Shown here: positions 20,301 through 29,386 of the stretch, one piece after another
Layout: every line of letters starts with the position of its first letter
Numbering within the stretch: position 1 is the stretch's first letter
Origin: Rodentolepis nana
Lineage: Eukaryota > Platyhelminthes > Cestoda > Cyclophyllidea > Hymenolepididae
Assembly (NCBI GenBank): GCA_900617975.1
Contig: UZAE01012269.1
Coordinates: 1-29,386, forward strand
Length of the DNA stretch: 29,386 nucleotides
Reading direction: 5' to 3'
Program-made: the position numbers and the translations under genes
Notes under the pieces: generated by a model
What the model saw: the letters and a program-made list of their open reading frames with translations, nothing else
What the model was told of the DNA's origin: nothing
The model's database searches: none

Positions 20301-23300
20301 TGATGGTGTTTTGAAGTCGGAAGTCAACTGCCGATTAATAGACTTTTTTGCCGTATGAGTAAACGTTGCCCAGGGTGCACTACGTGGAGGTAAGTCTATC
20401 GCACATCCCTGCCATGTCCATGTAATGTACTAGAGTTGTAGTGTATTATTCCGAATATGCATATTTAGGGCATTTTTGCCCTCCTTTCGAGAACAATTAT
20501 GCAGTTTCGAAATTCTGACTTAATTTTTAAGCCCAACTTGTGTCATAGTTTTGTCAGTACCTCCCTATGTGAGGCGAAGGGATAAATTTGACGCATTTAC
20601 CTGATGAATGGTAATCTTTAAATGCATATGTGTTGAGTAAGTGCGTTAGGTCTCTTAATAATAATAATAATAAGCTAACTAAACCGATGACGAGACTTTG
20701 ATTCTCACGTTAGATGGTTAAAAGAAATTGTCATTTTTTATTGGAAATTATGGTTAACACTTGGAGAGAGTCTTATATCTGAGGTCAGAGCGATTGTTGT
20801 AACAATGGGAGCGTTAAAATGGATCAAGTAGCCATCGATTCTTCAACGCTCAAGGTCATAGGCTCCGAATGTTTGCTGCGTTCGGGTAACAAGACTACTA
20901 GAACCAAATATCCACTGCAGTTCAGTTTGGCTATGCCGTTCTATGGCCTACTTTACTTGCGTTTGGGTTTAATCTAGTCCCAAATTGGGAACGATATGAT
21001 TTCTTTCACACACTGTCAAAACTTATCCAGCATCTTTCAAAGCTTGCATAACGTCCTTCTATTCGTCATCTCTGGTTTTATATTAACTGTTTCTCCAATG
21101 CCTTTTACTTTCGAAGTCGATAGCACCAAGGCTTTACGCTTTACAATAACTCATATGATTTCCTTAATACCTCATTAAATCTAAGACTGAAATAATTCAA
21201 TCGGCGAATGCACCTTTATATATCGTTGTTATCAGAGCCACGGTCCCACCGATTGAATCACCTGTCGGCACACCTTCATTTGTGTTAATATCTTAACCAT
21301 CTGCTCGCTTGTGAAACGTCAAATTACTTTACAAAGGGGGATAGATAGGACTAGGTGGTGCCTAATTGCACTTTGTGTTTGCATGAGATCAACTGATTGT
21401 TAAATATATGACGTGTTGAGAGGCAAGGTTATAGCCTAGGCAACTCGTGTTTTCCCATCGAGTAGCCGTCCAACTAGGAACCTGCAAATAGCCACGCGAT
21501 AGGGGGGTGAGGGGTGGGGGTTGGGCACTGAATTTGACCACCGTGTTTCAAGAAATATTAAGCCCCTACTGGTACTTCAATGTTTTGACTCTATTTAGCT
21601 TGTTGTGACATACTGCAAGTACTTTAGTCTCGTGTTTTTTTTTCGGATATTTTTTGCGTGAAAGTAATTATTGCTTATCTTATCTTTTTCCACTAGGCCT
21701 GAACTATCGCTGGACTTTTGCTTAAATTGAACCGATTTCAAATAGTAATAGGAAGGTCCTTACTAAGGCTCAAATTACTTAAGATATGTGGCATTATTGG
21801 GCATCCTGGTGGGTAAATTAAAGTCAGCCAACCCATCTATGAGCCAAACCCGATTGGTCATTCCACAGGAGGGGAGGGGGGGGGGGGAATTTGATGGCGG
21901 TTTCTTGCGAATGATTAATGCAGTCGCACTACTGATTTAACCCCTGCAATAGTGATTGACCTCGTATGACTACGTTTTGTTCCACAGTAGTGTACTGCGC
22001 TATTCATTGTCCAAAGGTTACGATTTGTATTAGCTTAGTCATTTTGTGATTCTTGGCTGGATTCTAGGTTATGGCTACTGATATCTCTTATCTTGTCTTT
22101 TTTTCGAACCTGTTGAGAATCGGCATGGTTAGATACTTGAACGTCTTTGCACTTACTTCTCAATATTTTTGTCCGCTGGTAAATTCACTGTATTTGTGAG
22201 CGTACAGGAAGTTTAATAATTGAGTTTATGTGTACAGCTCATCATTTTAGGCTCACAAAGAATTTGAAAGACTACTTGAATTTTTTGAAATGTCCTTTCT
22301 GTTTTGACTCTTTTACCTGGGTGCTTTTTAGTATGCTCTTGGTACGTAAAATTTAAGTAGTATTATGCTGTGAATTCGCTGTAGACACGCGTTCAATTAA
22401 TTCACTGCACTTTGGCCACCCCATCGAGACCTGGATGACCATTACAGCCATAACACCCTTGACATCTTTCAACACAACTTAAAACCTCCCCTTAAATCAA
22501 TAAATCGATTTGTGCTAGGTATGTACGAATGTTTTGAAATGAAGGTAGGATCACCTTTGTGGTATGCTTACTAAATTGTAAGCAATAACAATCTCTTTAC
22601 CAACCATGGGTGAAAAGCATAAAATAGTTATCAAACATTTATTTATTTCAAATGGCAAGCGTTTTGATAGTTATCATTAGCCATTTAGCTGACTTCAGGC
22701 TTCACAGAGAGGAGGAGGAACATCAAAGTGGCGAAAAGTCGAGAGGGGGGGACAGAATAATGATTCACAAATGTGACAGAGACAGGCAAAAGAGCAGAGA
22801 AAAGGTAAGATGAGTACTGTGGAAGTAGTTGAATATGACATACAGTGGGGTCATGGTAGCTTGAAGTCAACTGCCGGTTATTTGACTTTTTTGCCGTATG
22901 AGTATACGTTGACCAGGGTGCACCACGTGGAGGTAGGTCTATCGCACACCCCAGTTATCAAACATTAATTCCCTCTTTCCCATAACATAGCACTTAAATT
23001 AAGGTTATGATTTTACACTTTTTACGCTTAAGTTTATGCAGTAGAAATGGCACTCTGGAAGACACAATTATAGTTCGGAATGGATGCTATGTTCAGGATT
23101 TGACTAGAACTGATTTCTTATGCAATTCCTCTACAAATTTTTTCTGGGCAAAAGAGCTGATCTCTATTTTACGCGAATTACTGATTGCCAACTCCAATAA
23201 CCCGGTGCTTCAGTTGTGTTATCAGGTTGCCATTCACGTGTTTTGCTACTTATGCAAACTACTAAGCCTATCGAATTTTAGAGTGAGGTGAAATTGTCTC

Positions 23301-23553
23301 TACCTACTATCAAATGGTAAGTAATTTTTTTCCGAAATGTATTTTAGGCCATCCTGAATACACCCGTAGCATTGTGGGCACAATGAGGATAGTCTATCAA
23401 CACGAAGGTCTATTCCACGGTCTCTTCAAGGGAGTGACAATGAATTGGATCAAGGGCCCAATAGCTGGTGCCATCAGTTTCACTGTCTTTCATCAACTTC
23501 AATCCCTCTACTCTCGTTGGCAAAACTGCTCCAAACCACCACCGATATCATGA
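17387..23553 (+). CDS. SLC25A42: Mitochondrial coenzyme A carrier (SLC25A42 type), 7 exons
   Basis: Exons: 17387-17437, 17481-17583, 17615-17810, 17890-18012, 18088-18239, 19265-19414, 23348-23553. They join into 981 nt, 326 aa plus TGA (human protein 318 aa). Introns are 43, 31, 79, 75, 1025 and 3933 bp; all are GT-AG except the last, GC-AG (ACTG|gcaagt). The three carrier repeats show P-x-[DE]-x-x-[KR] at 42-47 (PLDRAK), 143-148 (PLDLVR) and 244-249 (PLDIVR). Subfamily landmarks are [18 protein letters not shown] (78-88), [41 protein letters not shown] (249-260) and MNWIKGPIA. The family lies in the inner mitochondrial membrane with six helices, and SLC25A42 exchanges CoA for adenine nucleotides; that function is inferred from the match. 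The ATG is the first in frame after TGA 17342-17344. The short N-terminus lacks a clear presequence, as is usual for carriers. Confidence 0.95.
17584..17614 (+). other. 31-bp micro-intron (intron 2 of the carrier gene)
   Basis: gtaaat...tttctag, 31 bp. Removing it joins KINFQ to ASEM in frame, exactly where the family runs from the first signature into the matrix loop. Retaining it breaks the frame. Introns this short are a mark of flatworm genes and are near the lower limit for spliceosomal introns. Confidence 0.9.
18240..19264 (+). other. Intron 5 of the carrier gene (1025 bp)
   Basis: Starts gtaagt and ends tttctag, after codon 208 plus one base. It has no SINE copy. The open frame at 18970-19161 has no recognisable content. 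A C-rich block at 18331-18361 (listed separately) lies near its 5' end. Confidence 0.88.
18331..18361 (-). other. C-rich tract, G-quadruplex motif on the minus strand
   Basis: The plus strand has C runs of 3, 3, 4, 8 and 3 separated by short spacers (cccacccacgcgacccct...), so the minus strand fits the G3+ N1-7 quadruplex pattern. It lies inside intron 5; in the RNA it is C-rich and could bind poly(C)-type proteins. Confidence 0.5.
20089..20409 (-). mobile_element. SINE copy D (full length, antisense, in intron 6)
   Basis: Full-length minus-strand copy within the carrier gene. The flanks 20075-20088 (tgccatgactatgt) and 20410-20423 (tgccatgtccatgt) match at 12 of 14 positions, an aged target-site duplication. 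The CACGTG core has decayed to TACGTG. In the sense of the host gene it offers a pyrimidine stretch, an AG and GGAG|GTAAGT (donor at 20390), a ready-made cryptic exon. Confidence 0.93.
20656..20673 (+). repeat. (TAA)6 microsatellite
   Basis: Six uninterrupted TAA units inside intron 6, after ggtctct. Confidence 0.9.
21502..21525 (+). other. G-quadruplex motif
   Basis: GGGGGG-TGA-GGGG-T-GGGGG-TT-GGG satisfies four G runs of at least three with short loops, on the sense strand of intron 6, so it could fold in DNA and in the pre-mRNA. Confidence 0.65.
21868..21887 (+). repeat. G-rich run
   Basis: ggaggggagg followed by uninterrupted G to 21887, in intron 6. Prone to slippage, so its exact length in the assembly may be unreliable. 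Confidence 0.75.
22640..22952 (-). mobile_element. SINE copy E (full length, antisense, in intron 6)
   Basis: Minus-strand copy with a perfect 14-bp target-site duplication, agttatcaaacatt at 22626-22639 and 22953-22966. The head keeps CCACGTGG. The splice-donor word is weakened to GGAG|GTAGGT. A short internal deletion relative to other copies removes the ACTTCTGACTTC unit, leaving a single GAAGTC. Confidence 0.95.
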
Positions 23554-23730
23554 TCAACTTAATGAATTATCGGATCTCTTTTTGATTATCACTATTTTTT
23601 TATGACAAGAGAATTCAATCCAAGATGCCTTCTTTGTCATATTGCTTTTGTGTAAGTTATTTACCATTCACTTCTACTATTCGTTTCAACTAGGCCTGTA
23701 TAGCATTTACATCGTGTGTACATTGTAGAA

Positions 23731-23736
23731 AATAAA
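23731..23736 (+). other. Poly(A) signal of the carrier gene
   Basis: AATAAA 178 bp after the stop codon, the first perfect hexamer downstream, preceded by a T-rich 3' UTR. Confidence 0.6.
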
Positions 23737-24710
23737 GTAGTATTCTTAAATACGAAATTTTTACTCTTTTCTCTATTTGGGTTTGTTTCAAGCTGCACTT
23801 TTCATTTAAGGGCATTGGGAAGCACTAAGTTTTTCGATCCCACTAACAGCCATCAGCCCTGGTTGAGCTTCAAGACAATTTATATATCTCTACTCGAGAA
23901 TTCAAACGCATGTCACGTTGATAATAGGGTTCAATCACAAACCCTTGGAACTACAACGGCGTGGAAGATATAGGCTGCTTTGTTTTTGAAGTCGAAGATG
24001 AATTTGATAGCGACAGGTACTGTGAGATGAACCTAGACAAATTACCTCACTTCTAAATTCATTCGATCTCCACCACACAGTGGGATGCTGGAGGTCACTC
24101 CTTACTGAGAAGAACCAGAAACCACTATTTGTGGGGGGTGGAGAGTGATTGGTTGGGTGCGTGATGGCCTTGTGCAAATTGAAAAAAACATAGTAAACGC
24201 TATCGGATAAGATCGACAAAGGACGAATAAAGATACCAATGCATTCGGAATTGTGGGGAAAATATAAGAGGCAAGGTATTGCACAAATTCCAAAAATGAT
24301 TTAATTGGAATACCAGCATTTCCCAAGAAATCTTAAATCGGTAAAAGCTGGTACTGTGAATAGGTGATATGAAGTTTATGCTGTATAACAATACTTTAAT
24401 GATATAATCTGCTCTAACTAACCCGATGAAGCAATTGCGTGAAACAGTGATGTGCCAGAACTATTAGAGGTGGCAATTAGGAATTGCGTATCTTTTAAAC
24501 AGATGTTTGAATTCAGTGTGTGTCTAGACATGGTGAAGAAGACAGTGAACATGTGAGACAGTCATTGGATGCTACATTTCTCGAACTTCTTTAAGAACAC
24601 TAACTCCATTACTGGTCAAATGCTTACAATCAGTCGACAGCAACTTCGGTCTAAACTAAAGCTTAAATAATGCACTAAAGTGAGAATGACCCAAAATTTT
24701 GAAGCTGATG
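23737..24710. other. Intergenic with weak exon-like frames
   Basis: Plus-strand 23928-24056 is open for 42 codons after an AG (gataatag|gg), with an acidic peptide including VFEVEDEFDSDR and a possible donor gtactg at 24017. A second open piece at 24511-24594 (..HGEEDSEHVRQSLDATF..) follows at about 450 bp. Neither has a recognised family. They could be exons of an unknown plus-strand gene or pseudogene. The overlapping minus-strand frames look like chance. Confidence 0.3.
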
Positions 24711-25294
24711 TATTAAAGTTCCTGATTAAATCGGATCTTTATTCAACTACTGTGCAGTTCCACTTGAAGAGAAGGAGTAAATTTAATAGGTGAGAATTTT
24801 GATGCCACCCCATCAGCTCTCTCATTATATGCAAAATGAGTGGAGATTCACTGCCTTTCTTTGTTGATGTGACAAAGACAAATTCCCCGTTCCATCCACT
24901 AAATTGTGAGTGTAAGAAATGAACTGATTACATCAACGTTAGTGGGAAAATCAATGATTGTCTCCTAGTCAAACATCATTCCATCCCCTAGGTCAAGCAA
25001 TGCTTGATCCTTGGTAAAGTTCTTCCATCTATTTGGTGGGATATACATGAAATAATCCATTACGAATAGCTTAAAGGGAGAGAACTATTAACTAAAGTCG
25101 AAGATTCTCGTTGTCATCAATAATGCAGACTAAACCAAAAATTATAAAATAAACTTACAAATTTACTCAATAGAAAAGAATTGGCTCAGTCACAAACAAA
25201 TTATGAATGACCTTCGAGAAGTAAATTGAGGTATTCTATTGCAGCCCACAAGGCCGCCTGATCTCGCCTCATCTCATATCACCCTTTCAGATGC
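24711..25294 (+). repeat. 0.58-kb dispersed repeat, copy 2
   Basis: Reverse complement of 7369-7944, about 17 kb away in inverted orientation. It keeps a block of roughly 45-50 bp near 24888-24935 (atttagtgga...) missing from copy 1. It contains AATAAA at 25148-25153 but no long frame, and ends at the same ttTCAGATGC word as copy 1, after which the two flanks differ completely. No target-site duplication was found. Family unknown; it may be an LTR plus leader of another element or a non-autonomous transposon. Confidence 0.8.
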
Positions 25295-27396
25295 ATAGAG
25301 CAGATCCTAAGAGAAAAAAAAGATTTCGAATAGAGAGTGAAGGAGAAGACCACTTGAACGAGCATTTTAATCCAAAGCCAGGAAATATTTTTCGAATATG
25401 AACTCTGAAAGAGTTGTTACTTTTGACTGAGACCATGTTATATTATGCCATATGCAAAGTTAAAAAGTGGCATTTGAATTATGCTCTTGAATTTGAAGTT
25501 TCATATTAATTCGCCTGATATAACTCAGTTTAAATCGAGCAAGTTGTCGTGAAATATCTAGAGAAGCAATTTTCGGAGATAGCAGAAGTTTCCAAAAAAG
25601 TTGACTTAATTTTTAACGCAAAATTCAACGCAAGTGATAGGCACTACTAACTATAATTAAGTAAATAGACTTTTTCCCTTAAATTTACACAGTTGAGGCG
25701 TATCCGCTAATTACAATAAGTTAGCGTACGTCTGTTTAAGACGCACATATTGACCTCAGTCACATAAACCATCTATTGCTCATACTGAGTCAGTATTTAC
25801 TAATGTTGTTATAACTATAAGAAATACGGTTAGGCTATTGAAAAAAATTTAGCGTTATATTTTGGCATTGATCTTAAAGTTAAGCCTGTTTGGCATCCAA
25901 AAAAACAATGGTCTCTAATGTGCAACAAAAAGTAACCATTCTTTTAAGACATTCCGTTATTGTCTATTTTTCTTTAAACTCGAAAGAAAGGACCGCAGTC
26001 TTGTTAGAACTTAGTTGATCCATTTGAGTCTAACCCAACAGTCTACAATGGTCATTTCCGGTCGGTAAAAGAGTTGAATACCGAAATACATTCCCCTTGA
26101 TCAAGTGATGTGTCGTCATCACACATCTTCATAAGCGACTGATTTGTCATATGCTACCATCTTCTTACTAAAATAAAAGACTTTATAAAATATTTGCAAA
26201 AAAGCTGTCAAGAACCTGCAAGAACTCTACCACCACTAAGGCCCTGGTTTTGGAAATAAGACATTTTAGTGGCAAATTTGAAGTGATAACCCCCATGAAA
26301 CCAGTTCGAATCTTATTAGCTTTTTAACAGTGTCTCACTTGTCACAATCTACGTCAGTAATCCACCATTGCCTTGCCTTCAAATTTTTTTAAACGATTGA
26401 AATCACCCCCATCTGTCTCCCCTTTTGATGATAGCAACATTGAGGTGTTTAATTGGTTTTGGAAATTTGCCGTAGAAGGGAATTTTGATAAATGGCTTTA
26501 AACTCGTCAGCTGAAAAGGAAGTGCTTTCACTAGTCGAACTTCCCATTCACTTCTCGAAATTATGTTTTCTTTAATAATTTAACAAAAAATTTAAATTTT
26601 CTATCTTATATTTGCAATTAACATAGCTATTAGACTTGAACATTTGCCCATTTGGGTAGACCTGGTATATTTCAGTTCGAATCCACTTATGTTAGGGAAG
26701 AAGTGAGTGTAAAGTGCGAATTCACAGCGTTTTTTTCTTCATGCATTTTGAACAACAGGTTAGTGCTAGTTAGGTGTCTTATTTACCAGAAGAGGGCTGT
26801 TCTATTCTAAGACACGTAATTTAAGAGGTACCAGGTTTGGCATCACCTTGTCACCTTTTGAGATCATACAAAAGATGTTTACACATTGCTAAATTTCATA
26901 AAATTCATATAAATATCGTCTCACTTTACTCTCTCCGTCTGCCGCTCTGAACTCATATTCTCGCATCCAATATTAATAATTTATATTATATTTTACACGT
27001 TTAATTCAATACGTACCGATTTAAAAAGAATGAAAGAGAACATGTTTGTTAAGTATTTAGAAAATAATAATTTACAGCAAAAAAATCAGCGAGGTTCAAA
27101 GAGTTTTGGTAAAACAAAATTTATCGCTGAAGCGTATTGCATCAACTTGTAAGGAGTTCAAGAATGCATGTTGCACTAACCTCATTAACACTGATCTGAA
27201 TTGGTGGAAATTCCGTGAGCTGCGTTCATCGCTGGAACGTTTGATTTTCCTATAACTGCGCATTTATTTTATTGGTAATCGCCCTTAATATGGCTGTCGT
27301 AATGAACAAGACGGTGTTCCTCAAATGAAATTGCCAGCCCTTTGTTCTGCTTGTTCAAAGGCTGCTAAATGCGGTCGAATCGAATACATCAATTTA
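25295..27396. other. Gene-poor AT-rich stretch
   Basis: No exon, RNA gene or known repeat supported. T-loop-like words gttcgaatc occur at about 26307 and 26675, but no tRNA arms fold around them. Confidence 0.5.
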
Positions 27397-27733
27397 GGGG
27401 TGTGCGATAGACTTACCTATACGTGGTACACCCCGGGCAACGTATACTCATACAGCAAAAAGTCTATTAATCGACAGTTGACTTCTCACTTCAACCTACC
27501 ATCACCCCACTGTAATGCGTGTTCGAATACTTCCACAGTACTCACATCACATTTTTTCTAACTTTGTGTCTGTCTCTTATACAACTTTGAAATTCTCTTC
27601 CGTTCCTCCCCCCCTCCACCCCCTCTCGACTTTTCGTCACTTTGATGTTCCTCCTCCTCTCTGTGAAGCCTGAAGTCAACTAAAGAGCTAATGATAGCCA
27701 TCAAAACGCCTACCATTTGATATAAATATTTTA
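27397..27733 (+). mobile_element. SINE copy F (full length, sense)
   Basis: Starts GGGGTGTGCGATAGACTTACC and ends in ATTTGATATAAATATTTT. Several CpG-type changes in the head (CTATACGTGGTACACC) and no clear target-site duplication indicate an older copy. It holds the best B-box-like word of the family, gtgttcgaatac. The open frame that starts at 27325 and enters it is an artefact. Confidence 0.92.
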
Positions 27734-28362
27734 TTGGCTAATCAGTGTTTAGTCAAGTTAGTATCAAGTTGGCTCAGGAGACTTACACATCTCGAAGTGA
27801 AATTCGATTTAAAGAGAGACAGAGAGGTGAGATAAAGGGCGACTAATTCTTCCAGATTCGAGGTTAGCTCTAGCGGCAAATAAGTGAAATTTATACTAAA
27901 AACTCTCAGTATTTGCCAACATCGTCATTGTCAAATTTTGCAGGTTGATTAAACTGCCTGTCATCACTTTTAAAACGTCACATCTTAAATCCCGCCATTT
28001 TAAGGATTAGCCAGGCTTCTTAAGCTGGTTTAAACTTAGACTTTTGGCTTTAATACTAACAAAGGTTTTAAAAATCAGCGCCCCATGCCACAAGCATGCA
28101 TATTTAAAGTATTTTAATAACGCTATGATAAATTGTGCTCATAGTGAGTATGCTTGAACGTATTATGCATATTATGCATAAAAATAAAACTATATGTGCC
28201 GGAAATGATCGACTGCTACCAGGGTATCTGTTTATGACCTTGACAGCTTTCCGTTCGGTAGTATCTTATGTTACAAATATAGGTATGGCTATCGAATTAT
28301 TTGGAGAAAAAAATAGACTGTCCCTAGGTCCAAAGTATTCCGCCTCAACTTCTTAATCACCT
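27734..28362. other. Non-coding, no clear feature
   Basis: No supported exon. The plus-strand frame 28135-28356 (73 codons) has no recognisable motif, and the opposite strand is partly open as well. Confidence 0.4.
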
Positions 28363-28932
28363 TCAAACCAATGAATACGCTTTATAGTGTCTCGACGCCA
28401 AATTCTGTTTATATCTCCAGTACCTATAACCAGTCGATAAGAGGTTCTTTTTTTCACTCTCTATCTTCGGCATCTGGGGTGTGCGATAGACTTACCTCCA
28501 CGTGGTGCACCCTGGGCAACGTATACTCATGCGGCAAAAAAGTCTATTAACCGGCAGTTGACTTCAAACTACCAAGACCCCGCTGTATGTCATATTTGAT
28601 TACTTCCAAATTACTCGCCTCACCTTTTTTATACCTTTGTATCTGTCTCTTTTACATCTTTGAAGCAATCTTCTTTACCACCCCCCCCCCTTCTCGACTT
28701 TTTTTAACTTTGATGTTCCTTCCCCTCTGTGGAGCCTGAAGTCCACTAAGGGGCTTATGATACCTACCAAAACGGCTGCCATTTGATATAAATAAATCTT
28801 CGGCATCTCGTCCACGTCCTGCATTTGTAAGCCTACTTCTGCCTGTGTTGCCTTCTTCGTGATAGTCGTAGCTCTACAACCGTTTGATTCATTCGTATAG
28901 CGCTCCACTGCAACACAACCACCCGCAGTCAT
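28363..28932 (-). pseudogene. Unrecognised ORF interrupted by SINE copy G
   Basis: From ATG 28930-28932 the minus strand is open into SINE G. If the SINE and one duplication copy are taken out, the frame continues without a break to a TGA at 28363-28365, 78 codons in all. The 5' half has normal coding-like composition (VAVERYTNESNGCRATTITKK); the 3' half is Lys/Tyr-rich. No family is recognised and no splice sites are obvious, so this may be an unrelated chance frame. Confidence 0.25.
28476..28796 (+). mobile_element. SINE copy G (full length, sense, young)
   Basis: Head GGGGTGTGCGATAGACTTACC to tail GATATAAATAAAT. It is flanked by a perfect 12-bp duplication tcttcggcatct at 28464-28475 and 28797-28808 (13 bp if the preceding a is counted). 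The head keeps the CACGTG core and the ATAGACTT/AAGTCTAT stem. Like copy E it lacks the ACTTCTGACTTC unit. Confidence 0.96.
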
Positions 28933-29324
28933 GCAAGTACATACGATGGCCTTCCCCCCCCCACAAACCGTAGCCCCGCTACACCTTGTCTTAGTACTGC
29001 CTTTTGGTAATAGGCCACAAAGTCATTGCGCTAAAGCGTATAGTAAATAGAATCGGATTTATTGAGTAGATAAAAAATTGCGCACCTCACTAATTTTAGC
29101 AAAGTATGCATGGTTCATCGATTGGGTAGTTAATGCCTTTTTTAAACAAGCTAGGTAACATTCCAAATTGCTACCTCAATTTCCTATATTACTGAAGAGG
29201 CTAACTGCGCATTCCCCTTTATGTAAGCTCCCAAATGAAGCGTAAATCAACTTTGAAGTTAGCAATTTTATTTATTTTATCATAATTAATAATTCAATGT
29301 ACACTTTCTCCCATCCATATTCAG

Positions 29325-29326
<2 letters not shown>
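28933..29326. other. Non-coding, no clear feature
   Basis: Includes a C run at 28954-28963. No exon or repeat copy could be supported on either strand. Confidence 0.5.

Positions 29327-29386
<60 letters not shown>
29327..29386 (+). repeat. (AC)n microsatellite, cut by the window edge
   Basis: Thirty uninterrupted AC units run to the last base, so the true length is unknown. Confidence 0.97.

Larger units (their letters stand above)
19415..23347 (+). other. Intron 6 of the carrier gene (3933 bp, GC-AG)
   Basis: Starts gcaagt and ends gtattttag. It has two antisense SINEs, a (TAA)6 run, a G-quadruplex motif and a long G run. A 94-codon open frame at 23007-23291 has fairly balanced composition (..[19 protein letters not shown]..) but no recognised family; it may be a relic or chance. 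The frame at 20996-21178 is not convincing. Confidence 0.88.

Noticed and set aside
26300..26690. tRNA T-loop words gttcgaatc.
   Set aside because: No acceptor, D or anticodon arms can be drawn around them, and the T stem does not pair.
27096..27264. A seemingly good minus-strand frame starting MRSYRKIK.
   Set aside because: Careful re-reading of the bases shows a stop after 12 codons; the longer frame came from a dropped base.

Overview
The window looks like a piece of a flatworm (platyhelminth) nuclear genome, most likely a parasitic neodermatan (tapeworm or fluke). The clues are AT-rich DNA, very short introns (31 and 43 bp) at the 5' end of a gene whose 3' introns are 1.0 and 3.9 kb, a decayed Ty3/gypsy element with a CsRn1/Boudicca-type integrase, and many copies of one short interspersed element. 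The species cannot be fixed from the sequence alone.

Layout. Positions 1-3481 hold one SINE copy and otherwise AT-rich DNA. On the minus strand, 3482-3751 is a 90-codon exon whose end resembles the start of a FERM (band 4.1) domain. A tiny ATG exon (3989-4012) and a second possible 5' exon (11735-11879) share its reading phase, so a minus-strand gene may run from beyond the left edge to about 11.9 kb. Between these exons lie a decayed, 5'-truncated gypsy element (about 5.7-7.37 kb, minus), a 0.58-kb repeat fused to it, and an intronless plus-strand TMEM45-family membrane protein gene (9888-10817). Positions 11.9-17.4 kb are gene-poor with two SINE copies.

The best-supported gene is a seven-exon plus-strand mitochondrial carrier, 17387-23553, 326 aa, orthologous by motif content to SLC25A42 (mitochondrial coenzyme A carrier). 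All six introns keep frame, and the last uses a GC donor. Its final intron carries two antisense SINEs, a G-quadruplex motif and short repeats. Downstream lie a poly(A) signal, weak exon-like ORFs, and an inverted second copy of the 0.58-kb repeat (24711-25294). The right end has two more SINEs, one with a perfect 12-13 bp target-site duplication, and an (AC)n microsatellite running off the edge.

The two recognised genes are unrelated housekeeping-type membrane proteins, and nothing suggests they work as a unit. No new multi-gene system is evident. The most novel content is the SINE family (seven copies, about 2.2 kb, no recognisable tRNA, 7SL or 5S head), whose antisense strand carries a consensus splice donor, and the inverted 0.58-kb repeat pair flanking both genes.
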